Assembly: GCA_002704825.1 (NCBI GenBank)
Contig: PAIY01000001.1
Location: 1 to 64,000, forward strand
Direction of reading: 5' to 3'
Length of the DNA stretch: 64,000 nt
Source: Phycisphaeraceae bacterium
Lineage (GTDB): Bacteria; Planctomycetota; Phycisphaerae; Phycisphaerales; Phycisphaeraceae
The notes beneath the pieces were generated by a model. It had not been told where the DNA came from. It searched no databases and worked only from the letters and a program-made list of their open reading frames with translations. Shown here one piece after another: positions 27,391 to 35,221 of the stretch. Each line of letters opens with the position of its first letter. Position 1 is the stretch's first letter. The position numbers and the translations under genes are program-made.

Positions 27391-29183
27391 ATCAGGCAGA
27401 TGCCAAAACTTCAAACAGCACCACCGAGAGTCAAGCGCTGGGCCATATTCTCATGGCGGATGATGATCAGCAGACCTGTACGGCGTTGTCGTATGTCCTC
27501 AAGCACCTGGGTTTTGAAGTCACCTCGGTCAACAATGGACGTGATCTGATTCAGCATGCCATGGAATCGACCTACGATCTTGCCATCATTGACGTGCGCA
27601 TGCCGATCCTTGATGGCATGACCACTTTGGCAGCACTCAAACGCAACCCGATGACCCAAAAGCTGCCTGTCATCCTCATGAGCAAATACACCTCTGCGGA
27701 GGTCTCAAGTAAAAGTAAAGCCTTGGGCGCAGCGGACATTCTCACCAAGGGTGATCTGAAACTGGATGATCTGAAAGCCAAGATCGTCAGCGCCCTTGGC
27801 TATGAATCCCGCGACATCAAAGCCCCTGAAAAGAATCTGCCAGAAAGTCACGACGAAGCCGTGAGTGAATCACCCGCTGCCCAAATGGGTCAAACCGATC
27901 CATGGACACAGGCAGCCTCCTCCATCGCAGCCTGTACATCCACTGAGACGCGTGCTGCGGTTGAGATATCCCACTTGTATCTGATTTTTGAGCAGATCAA
28001 ACAGGAGGTTCGCAAGCTAGGCCAAGACCAGGTCCGCCAGTGCATTCGACTCATTGAAATGGACCCCGGGGCGATGTGCTGCGTGCTGCAGTATGTCAAT
28101 GCAGGCGTGGAAGATCCGGACCAAATCATCATCAGTGTCCGCAAGGCCGTGGAAAACCTTGGTGTGGAAACGGTGCGCAAGATCATTCTGAACATGCCCA
28201 CGCGCCCGGATGATCCGGTGACCCACCCGTGGATGATTCACTGGTGGCGTCATGCCATTGCCACCGCCCATTTGGCTGCCGTGATTGGCCCAAGTGTGGG
28301 GATTGACGCGGATGAAGCGCGCGTCATGGGTCTGCTTCACGACATCGGCCGACTGCAATTAATCAACAGTGAAATCGGTCACAGTGTGATTCGTACGTAT
28401 GACGTGGCACGCAATGTGGTTCTGCCGATCACGGCCTGTGAACAGATCATGCTCGGTGTTGATCATCTTGAACTTGGTGCTGAGTTCTGCCAAACGCATG
28501 GCCTGCCTGAGTCCGTGAGTATGGCCTGTATTACGCATGAATTGACCAACGCGTTGCGTGATCGACTCTCCGAGGAAGATGCGCTGCGCAGTGCTATGCT
28601 CTGTGCCTGTGATCAGATCGCCAACGCGTCGGGGTTCTACGCGCTGCCGGGGATTGACCTGCGTCCGCTTCCCGCTGAGGCAAGCACTTTCCTGGCACCG
28701 GTTCAGGCACAGGTTGAAAATGCTTTGGCGCAAGCTCAGGCCGACATGCACTGGTGGCTGGGCAAGAACGCCCCCGCGATGTTTCATGCCAAGGTTGATA
28801 TCACCGGCATTAATGTCGCGTTGATCACCTCGTTTAACAATCACTGGAATCCCTACCGCCGCGCCATGACACTGGCGGGTGGCAATGTCCTGAGTTTCCC
28901 GCATCTGCAGAATGTTTCGGATCACATGACACGACCGGATATCGTTGTGATTGATCAGACGGCAACCAGCGTGCATTCGGACGTGGAACATCTGCAGTTG
29001 ATCACACAGCGTTTTGAATCCATTCCGATCCTGCTGCTGGCTCAACGTTCAGACGAAGCGGACATGCTCATTGAGCAGAAGCATTGGTCAATGCATCTGT
29101 ACGACAGTCCGATCCGTGCCAACTCGTTGCTGCAGGCCATTCGCAAACTCACTGCAAATCCCAATGGAGGGCAGGAATCATGA
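27387..29183 (+). CDS. response regulator with receiver, HDOD and second degenerate receiver-like domain
   Basis: The product is 598 residues. The N-terminal receiver (about 18-140) has HILMADDDQQ, acceptor Asp in LAIIDVRMPILDG and Ser-Lys in ILMSKYTS. A linker of about 45 residues follows. The HDOD domain (190-400) has VRKAVENLGVETVRKIILN and an intact LLHDIGRLQLIN. The C-terminal 130 residues look like a receiver that has lost its acidic pair (VALITSFNN in place of DD) but keeps an Asp in DIVVIDQT. Overlaps of 4 bp with both neighbours show tight coupling. Phosphorylation of the first receiver presumably controls the HDOD output. Confidence 0.85.
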   Translation: MNQADAKTSNSTTESQALGHILMADDDQQTCTALSYVLKHLGFEVTSVNNGRDLIQHAMESTYDLAIIDVRMPILDGMTTLAALKRNPMTQKLPVILMSKYTSAEVSSKSKALGAADILTKGDLKLDDLKAKIVSALGYESRDIKAPEKNLPESHDEAVSESPAAQMGQTDPWTQAASSIAACTSTETRAAVEISHLYLIFEQIKQEVRKLGQDQVRQCIRLIEMDPGAMCCVLQYVNAGVEDPDQIIISVRKAVENLGVETVRKIILNMPTRPDDPVTHPWMIHWWRHAIATAHLAAVIGPSVGIDADEARVMGLLHDIGRLQLINSEIGHSVIRTYDVARNVVLPITACEQIMLGVDHLELGAEFCQTHGLPESVSMACITHELTNALRDRLSEEDALRSAMLCACDQIANASGFYALPGIDLRPLPAEASTFLAPVQAQVENALAQAQADMHWWLGKNAPAMFHAKVDITGINVALITSFNNHWNPYRRAMTLAGGNVLSFPHLQNVSDHMTRPDIVVIDQTATSVHSDVEHLQLITQRFESIPILLLAQRSDEADMLIEQKHWSMHLYDSPIRANSLLQAIRKLTANPNGGQES

Positions 29184-29959
29184 ACATGCTCTCTCAAATT
29201 CAGGCCCCCGCAATCGACAATCAACCACCACAGATTTGGCAGGATCACGCGCACCTGGCGTACTGCTTTGCCCGTCATGCCCGACATGATCTGGCCAACG
29301 TGCATTGTGCTTTAGGGATGCTTGAGATGGTCGAACAGATTCAGGCCGACCATCCCGATATGCCGCTGCCTGAGGAGTTGAATCTCGATACCATCCGCAC
29401 CAAAGCACGGCAGGATGTCAAGAAAGTCATCAGCATCTCCAATGATCTGATCCTGCTCAGCCAGGCTGCTTCGACCTACGCCTATCAGCCTGTGCAAAGT
29501 ATCTCCCTTGGTTCACTGATTAATCAAAACATTGTAGAACGGCTAGACAGCCAGCAACCGCGTCCTGATCAACTCATCACAGACACCATCAACACACAGG
29601 TCGTTGCAATGGGAGACATGCTCGGTGTCGCGCTGTGTGCGTTTTACTGTCAGTGGACGCCCTGGTCACAGGACCATCACAACGCTGCCAAGTCGGTGGT
29701 CAAACAGGACGGTCATGAATTGACGATGCATATTCCTGCAGACAACATCGATGTTCTCATGCAGTTTGCCTTCCAACTGGCTAACGCTCAACAGGATGCC
29801 CCGTTGGACACGCCACTCAACCAACACCTCACCACTTCCACAGGCACGATGGCTTTATGGCTCGCACGCCACATTCTTATTATCCATGGTGGTGCAGTGA
29901 GTATCGACGAGAACGCACCGGAAAACGGTGTGACCATCTGCCTGCCGACTGTTGCTTAA
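29180..29959 (+). CDS. degenerate histidine kinase or ChpT-like phosphotransferase
   Basis: The product is 259 residues from ATG 29180, which overlaps the upstream stop (ATGA) and has GGAGGGCAGGA just before it. A DHp-like helix carries ARHDLANVHCALGMLEMVE, which resembles an H-box of the His-Asp-Leu-x-Asn type. The C-terminal half resembles HATPase_c (ALWLARHILIIHGGAVSIDENAP), but the N-box and the G1 box (DxGxG) are not recognisable. That pattern fits a histidine phosphotransferase such as ChpT or Spo0B better than an active kinase. It could relay phosphate between the hybrid kinase and the two receivers encoded just upstream. Confidence 0.65.
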   Translation: MNMLSQIQAPAIDNQPPQIWQDHAHLAYCFARHARHDLANVHCALGMLEMVEQIQADHPDMPLPEELNLDTIRTKARQDVKKVISISNDLILLSQAASTYAYQPVQSISLGSLINQNIVERLDSQQPRPDQLITDTINTQVVAMGDMLGVALCAFYCQWTPWSQDHHNAAKSVVKQDGHELTMHIPADNIDVLMQFAFQLANAQQDAPLDTPLNQHLTTSTGTMALWLARHILIIHGGAVSIDENAPENGVTICLPTVA

Positions 29960-29966
29960 TGGGTCT

Positions 29967-30102
29967 CAATACCAATCCTGTTCTTAACGCGTGCTTGAAT
30001 GAGCACCGGATGTGAATCTGGTGCCCGTTGTGTCAACGTTGCTCCATGGGGCACCCGGTGCTCAATGAATTCAAACGCACGAGTGGTAAATGGGATTGGT
30101 AT
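29967..30102. repeat. imperfect inverted-repeat element, about 136 bp
   Basis: The ends are ATACCAATCC and GGATTGGTAT. Internal matching blocks are GAGCACCGG against CCGGTGCTC and TTGAAT against ATTCAA. It fills the space between the convergent signalling operon and a sulfatase gene. A related fragment lies at 2876-2990. It has no coding capacity and could be a non-autonomous mobile element (MITE-like) or a terminator. Confidence 0.55.
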
Positions 30103-30112
30103 AACAGAGAGC

Positions 30113-31570
30113 TCAAAGCTGCCAGCGATAACCGGCATTCTCATATTCACCCACGGCATCCGGGCCGAATCCCAACGCGGCACAACGTTGACGCAGTGAT
30201 GTTAACACGGCTGCATACTCGGGCTTGTTGATCAGATTCACACACTCGGTCGGATCGACTGCCAGATCAAAGAGCACTTCGGTCATCTCATCAGCAGACA
30301 TGTTCTCGTAATACTGATACTTCAAGCTGCCTTGCTTGATCATCAACTCACCGCCACGGAATTGGCTGATCGATTCATCATCCCAATCCGAAACCCAACC
30401 GTCGGACTGCATCAGTGGGAATAAACTCCGCGAGTCCAGGCCACGCCCAAACACCGTGTCTTCCTGCTGGGGTAACGGCACATCGGCCATCTGGCAGATC
30501 GTGGTAAACAGGTCACAGGTGTTGACGTTCTGATTAACAAAACGCGTCTTACCCGGCTGCATCCCCCACTGATCTCTGACGGACCTGGGAGGCCGGATCA
30601 TCAGCGGGACACGCGCGGAATGCTCGTAGAATTTACTCTTGGACCACGTGCCGTGTTGCCCGAGCATCGAACCGTGATCGGCAGTGAAGATGATCCACCA
30701 ATCGTCGATATCCTGGCCGACGTGTTTGAGGTCCGCGATCACCTTGCCGTAGTCTTCGTCGATCTCCTCAACCATCCCGTAGTATGCTGCGGTGGCTTTA
30801 CGGACATCGCGTTCGGTGATGCCATCTTTGCCGACGACTGCACTGCCACGGTTGAGTGCCTGATGTTCAAAATCGTTATCTTCAACATAAATCGGCACAC
30901 GGTTGAGATAGTAGTTGATCTTCTCTTCGGTGGTGAGGTAAGGCAGATGCGGTCGGTTAAAGCTGACCTTCAAAAGCAGCGGTTGATTGGCGCAGGGCTT
31001 GTCGGCATAGACGTCGTTGTAGTGATGTTCGATAAACGGCTTGACGCCTGCCAGCGCGTGTGCGTCACGGTCATGCGTGTAACGACCATGCCCCACGCCG
31101 CTGCGGACCACCTCGCCTGCTTCATCGCGACTGCGATAACTGGAGGGATGACGAAATGCTTTGAAGCTCTCATCATCTCGGCCCGGGATGTATTTGGGTT
31201 CGACATTCATGTCCGAACCAATGCGCGTCGTCCATCCCTGCATCTGATCCGGCCCATCGTGATGCAACTTACCAGCACAGACCGCTGCGTAACCAAACTG
31301 CGACAACCGCTTGGCGAAGGTCATGGAAAACGGTGGCAGGTCGTCACCATATTTCTCAGCTTTACAGGTTCGAGGTAACTGCCCTGCTGCAATGCATTGA
31401 CGTGATGGAATGCAGATCGGGCTGGGGGTGTAGGCGTTGTTAAACACCACCGCGTCCCTGGCAAGGTCATCGAGAACCGGTGTCCGAACCACGTCATTGC
31501 CTGTGAAACCCAGGACATCAGGCCGGTGTTCGTCACTCATCAAAAACAATATATTGGGGTGCTTGGACAT
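30113..31570 (-). CDS. type I sulfatase (S1 family)
   Basis: This 485-residue sulfatase has Cys53 in C-I-P-S-R, the metal motif ILFLMSDEHRPD near residue 8, and WWIIFTADHGSMLGQHG for the second metal pair. LMIKQGSLKYQYY and FDLAVDPTECVNLINKP are the usual C-terminal blocks. ATG 31570 begins directly before the core, and earlier starts add non-family residues. It is monocistronic, bounded by a terminator at 31591-31636 upstream and an inverted-repeat element downstream. The three sulfatases in this window differ in sequence around the active site, so they probably differ in substrate. Confidence 0.92.
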   Translation of the reverse strand: MSKHPNILFLMSDEHRPDVLGFTGNDVVRTPVLDDLARDAVVFNNAYTPSPICIPSRQCIAAGQLPRTCKAEKYGDDLPPFSMTFAKRLSQFGYAAVCAGKLHHDGPDQMQGWTTRIGSDMNVEPKYIPGRDDESFKAFRHPSSYRSRDEAGEVVRSGVGHGRYTHDRDAHALAGVKPFIEHHYNDVYADKPCANQPLLLKVSFNRPHLPYLTTEEKINYYLNRVPIYVEDNDFEHQALNRGSAVVGKDGITERDVRKATAAYYGMVEEIDEDYGKVIADLKHVGQDIDDWWIIFTADHGSMLGQHGTWSKSKFYEHSARVPLMIRPPRSVRDQWGMQPGKTRFVNQNVNTCDLFTTICQMADVPLPQQEDTVFGRGLDSRSLFPLMQSDGWVSDWDDESISQFRGGELMIKQGSLKYQYYENMSADEMTEVLFDLAVDPTECVNLINKPEYAAVLTSLRQRCAALGFGPDAVGEYENAGYRWQL

Positions 31571-31590
31571 GACTTTGAATGTACCTGCGT

Positions 31591-31636
31591 AAAAACAAAC
31601 CGCAAGGTATTTGTGAGCCAAACACCTTGCGGTTTT
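31591..31636 (-). terminator. Rho-independent terminator downstream of the sugar isomerase
   Basis: A perfect 12-bp stem, AAACCGCAAGGT (31597-31608) with ACCTTGCGGTTT (31624-31635), is followed on the minus strand by GTTTTTACG. It ends transcription coming from the isomerase gene before the sulfatase start at 31570. Confidence 0.7.
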
Positions 31637-31760
31637 ATCGTTTTCTTCTCAATACTTACGCTTATTGGTCATCACCATTGCGCGAGTTGCTGAATCCGTC
31701 GAAACTTTTTTTCGGTTCCAATCTTGATTTTGATTTCAATATCGCAAGCGTGATGCAAAA

Positions 31761-31782
31761 CGCGCTAAACCGCAAGCGGTTT
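31761..31782. repeat. short palindromic repeat CGCGCT-AAACCGCAAGCGGTTT, copy 1
   Basis: AAACCGCAAGCGGTTT is a near-perfect palindrome preceded by CGCGCT. The same unit occurs at 62926-62947 and 63758-63778. This copy lies 10 bp after the isomerase stop on the minus strand. Confidence 0.8.
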
Positions 31783-31791
31783 GAAGGCGTA

Positions 31792-32829
31792 TCAGCGATC
31801 GAACTGGCCGTCGAAGGCGATGTCCGATGGTTTGAAGTCCACGCTGCGGACAAAGTCGGCGGCTTCGGTGGCACCGTGTTCGCGGTCCATGCGGCTGTCT
31901 TCCCATTCGACACTCAACGGGCCCTGGTACCCCATGTCGTTGAGCGCGACGATGATTTCCTCGAAGTTCACATCGCCATGACCAAGGCTGCGAAAGTCCC
32001 AGAAACGACGTGCATCAGCAAAGTCGGTATGACCGCCGAAAACGCCGACGTCACCATTTCCGTGTCCCCACCAGACGTCCTTCATGTGACAGTGGTAAAT
32101 GCGATCACCGAAGGTGCGGATAAACTTGACGTAGTCGACGCCCTGGTAGGCAAGGTGTGACGGATCGTAGTTGAAGCCAAACCGTTTGTGACCCTTGACT
32201 GCCTTGATGGCGCGTTCCGCTGAGGCAATGTCAAAAGCGATTTCAGTGGGATGAACTTCCAAAGCGAAGTTCACGTTGAGCTTGTCGAAGGCATTGAGAA
32301 TCGGGGTAAAACGCTTGGCAAAATCGACGAAGCCCTTTTCCCAGTATGCCTGGTCGGTTGGCGGGAAGGCATAGATGCTGTGCCAGATGCTCGAACCAGT
32401 GAAGCCGTTGACCACAGCAGGCTTGCGCCCCCATGTGGTCCCGTCCTTGGGCTTGGCGTCCATGAACTTACGGGCGGCCTTGGCGGTGGTGATCATTTCC
32501 TTGGCAGCACGCTTGCGCACGCCTTCGGGTTCACCGTCCCCCCAGACATATTCCGGCAGGATGCATTTGTGACGTTCATCGATGTTGTCACAGATCGCCT
32601 GGCCGACAAGGTGAGCGCTGATGGCATAGCTCGTCAGGCCGTTGTCCATGAGGACTTCCCATTTCTGCTGACAATACTTTTTGCTTTTGGCAGCTTGCTG
32701 GACGTCAAAGTGATCGCCCCAGCAGGCCAGTTCCAGGCCGTCATAGCCGAATTCGGCGGCTTTAGCGCAGAGTGTTTCAAAGGGCAAGTCCGCCCATTGA
32801 CCGGTAAAAAGGGTGACTGGTCGTGCCAT
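31792..32829 (-). CDS. sugar phosphate isomerase/epimerase (xylose isomerase-like TIM barrel)
   Basis: The 345-residue AP-endonuclease-2/xylose-isomerase-like barrel begins [16 protein letters not shown], followed by [16 protein letters not shown]. Metal-binding positions are suggested by [41 protein letters not shown] and [15 protein letters not shown]. These match the E-D-H-E arrangement of the family. Members include inosose isomerases, hydroxypyruvate isomerase and epimerases, so the substrate is open. The start has AGGAG about 10 bases upstream. The gene is monocistronic and its direct neighbours give no pathway hint. Confidence 0.85.
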   Translation of the reverse strand: MARPVTLFTGQWADLPFETLCAKAAEFGYDGLELACWGDHFDVQQAAKSKKYCQQKWEVLMDNGLTSYAISAHLVGQAICDNIDERHKCILPEYVWGDGEPEGVRKRAAKEMITTAKAARKFMDAKPKDGTTWGRKPAVVNGFTGSSIWHSIYAFPPTDQAYWEKGFVDFAKRFTPILNAFDKLNVNFALEVHPTEIAFDIASAERAIKAVKGHKRFGFNYDPSHLAYQGVDYVKFIRTFGDRIYHCHMKDVWWGHGNGDVGVFGGHTDFADARRFWDFRSLGHGDVNFEEIIVALNDMGYQGPLSVEWEDSRMDREHGATEAADFVRSVDFKPSDIAFDGQFDR

Positions 32830-32921
32830 ATCCTGTATCTCCTGAGATGCAATACAATCGTTTGTTTACGGAACAAGACGATAGTTTGGTCTTTTAGCGA
32901 TGACTTTGCAAGGCCATGTGC

Positions 32922-35021
32922 TCAGGATTTGGAAATGTTTGGGTGGTTGGGGATGCTCAGGCTGCATTCCAGGCCGTTTTCGGTGAACGAAAAATCGACG
33001 GTGCCGTTCATTTCGTATTCGACCAGGCCCTTGATGAGCTTCATGCCGGTCCCGGGTTGATGCGATCCATCACAGCAGCCACACTCGCGCGGGCAGTCCT
33101 CGCGCCAGAAAAGCTTGACCACCTGTCCCTCGGGCATGGCCTGAACTTCCCAAGTGACACGAACCGAGCCGTCAGGGTTTTTCAAAGCGCCGTACTTCAT
33201 GGCATTGGTCAGTAACTCATGCAGCGTCATGCTCAATGGCGATGACAAACGCGGCAGCAACTTCACCGGCGGACCTGCGACGCGAATATGTTCGTGATTC
33301 ACCTCACACCCAAGAATCAATTCCACCAATTGATGAATGCTGGTCCCTGCCCATTTCTCCTTGGCCAACACTTCATGCGCCCGAGCCAGGGCATGAAGTC
33401 GGCCGGTGTAGACCTTCTGGAAAGTCTTGATGTCATCGGTTGAGCGCACGGTTTGGGAGCAGAGTGCCAACACGGTCGCCAAAACATTCTTAACGCGGTG
33501 GTCCAATTCATTGACAAGCAGTTGCTGTCGCTCATTGGCATTGACACGTTCGGTCACATCGGTCTGGATACTGATAAAGTGAGTGATCTGACCGCCTTGA
33601 TCATGCATCGGTGCAACGATCATTTCGACCCAGAACTGCGAACCGTCTTTGCGATAGTTGCGCACAAGCACTTCGGACTGAGTTTGATGTTTGATGGCTT
33701 GACGCAGCTTGTTGATACCGGGCTGATTGCTGTCATCCCGATGCATGAATCGCATATTCTTACCAATGATTTCAGATGATTTGTAACCACTGATTTTCTC
33801 GAAAGCGGGATTGACATACACCGCGGGATTGTCCGGCTGCTTGGGATCGGTAATGGCAATACCATAAGGGGCAGACTCAATGGCTTTATTGAGCAGCTTC
33901 AAATTCTGCAGTGTCTTGGCAAGATCGGTGATGTCACGCCCTGTTGCCTGAATCAAAGTCAGCGTCCCCTCATCGTCATAAAATGCGCGGGATTTCCAAC
34001 TGATCAAACACACGCCCAGGGATGGGTGAATGATGGCGATATCGTCCTGGGACACATTGTTCTCAGGGGTGAAACGATCGACGATTTTTCGCAGATGATC
34101 CAATTCACGGAACATGAAAAATCGATGCAAACCTTCACCAATAAGCTGTTCGCGTGACACTCCCAGAAATTTGCAGAATGCCTGATTGACGAATGTGATT
34201 TCAATGCTGGGGGTGAAACGAATAATCAGTTCCGTCTGATCTTCGACAATCTGCTGATAGAACTCTTTACTTGCATGCACCTCTTGAAGCATGGATTCAC
34301 GTTGATTGATTTCCCGGTGCAGATTGGAACACAATTCATCGATACGCTGGGCAATAATATCCAGCTCATCCGGATGCGTTGGATGTCGGGCAAGGCGCTG
34401 CCATCCCATGGGCAGATTCAGGTTGTTGATATTGATCTGCTTGAGATGATGTGCCATGTAAGACAGATAACGCGTCACACTCAAACGAAAGATCGAAAAA
34501 TACAGCCCCGACAAAAGCAACATGAACAACAGCGAGAAGCCGAGAAAATAAACCGATTCCTCATGCATGGCCTTGCGTATCGCATCATAGGTCACATGAA
34601 CGGTCAACGTGCCTGCAGGCTCTTCGGACATGTATCCTTTGGGCCAAGGCAAGGTATATCTCCGAACGTCGTCATAGGCACTGGATGCATCGCCGATCTC
34701 AATCACACGTTCATTACCCGGGATTTTCGAATCGACCTTCACATACGAAATGCTGGAAAACTCCGACACCACGCGCAGAAACAGGTACAACTCAAGGTGA
34801 TTATCATCCCTGGCTTCGGTGGCAACGGCCTGCAAAAAACCATTCTCAATCAACTGCAACTGGTCTGCCACGGTCCTGAAAAAAAGATTGCGTACATGAA
34901 AGTAATGAATCACAAAACTCACACCGGCCAATGCAATGCTGCATAACACGACGTACAACAGAACCCGTCGGGAGAGTCCGGCATACTTTGGTGATGAATT
35001 ATCCAGTGTTGTCTGATTCAT
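32922..35021 (-). CDS. membrane-bound PAS-HWE histidine kinase
   Basis: The 699-residue sensor kinase has a membrane helix at about 20-42, a periplasmic sensor to about 150 and a second helix (VYFLGFSLLFMLLLSGLYF, about 160-180). A HAMP-like linker, then PAS domain 1 (250-370) and PAS domain 2 with PAC (375-490) follow. The H-box is LVNELDHRVKNVLATVLAL. The N-box HELLTNAMKYGAL contains the extra His, and WRED is the W-x-E signature that together define the HWE family. No receiver gene is adjacent, so it is an orphan kinase; HWE kinases often control general stress responses. Confidence 0.92.
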   Translation of the reverse strand: MNQTTLDNSSPKYAGLSRRVLLYVVLCSIALAGVSFVIHYFHVRNLFFRTVADQLQLIENGFLQAVATEARDDNHLELYLFLRVVSEFSSISYVKVDSKIPGNERVIEIGDASSAYDDVRRYTLPWPKGYMSEEPAGTLTVHVTYDAIRKAMHEESVYFLGFSLLFMLLLSGLYFSIFRLSVTRYLSYMAHHLKQININNLNLPMGWQRLARHPTHPDELDIIAQRIDELCSNLHREINQRESMLQEVHASKEFYQQIVEDQTELIIRFTPSIEITFVNQAFCKFLGVSREQLIGEGLHRFFMFRELDHLRKIVDRFTPENNVSQDDIAIIHPSLGVCLISWKSRAFYDDEGTLTLIQATGRDITDLAKTLQNLKLLNKAIESAPYGIAITDPKQPDNPAVYVNPAFEKISGYKSSEIIGKNMRFMHRDDSNQPGINKLRQAIKHQTQSEVLVRNYRKDGSQFWVEMIVAPMHDQGGQITHFISIQTDVTERVNANERQQLLVNELDHRVKNVLATVLALCSQTVRSTDDIKTFQKVYTGRLHALARAHEVLAKEKWAGTSIHQLVELILGCEVNHEHIRVAGPPVKLLPRLSSPLSMTLHELLTNAMKYGALKNPDGSVRVTWEVQAMPEGQVVKLFWREDCPRECGCCDGSHQPGTGMKLIKGLVEYEMNGTVDFSFTENGLECSLSIPNHPNISKS

Positions 35022-35221
35022 ATGCAGCCGGGGCCAGCCGATGCTCAGCGTCTCTTGCGCCCTGCTAACCCACTGGACATACTTTACTCAGGCAGCGTTC
35101 CCATGTCACCATCGATCTGTCATGTGCCTCAGGCAACCCCATTGGCTGAACATCAAACGAACCTTGATCAACAATGAAAATCGGACTGTAAGGCTCAAAA
35201 AACGCTTTAAAACCAGATCTG

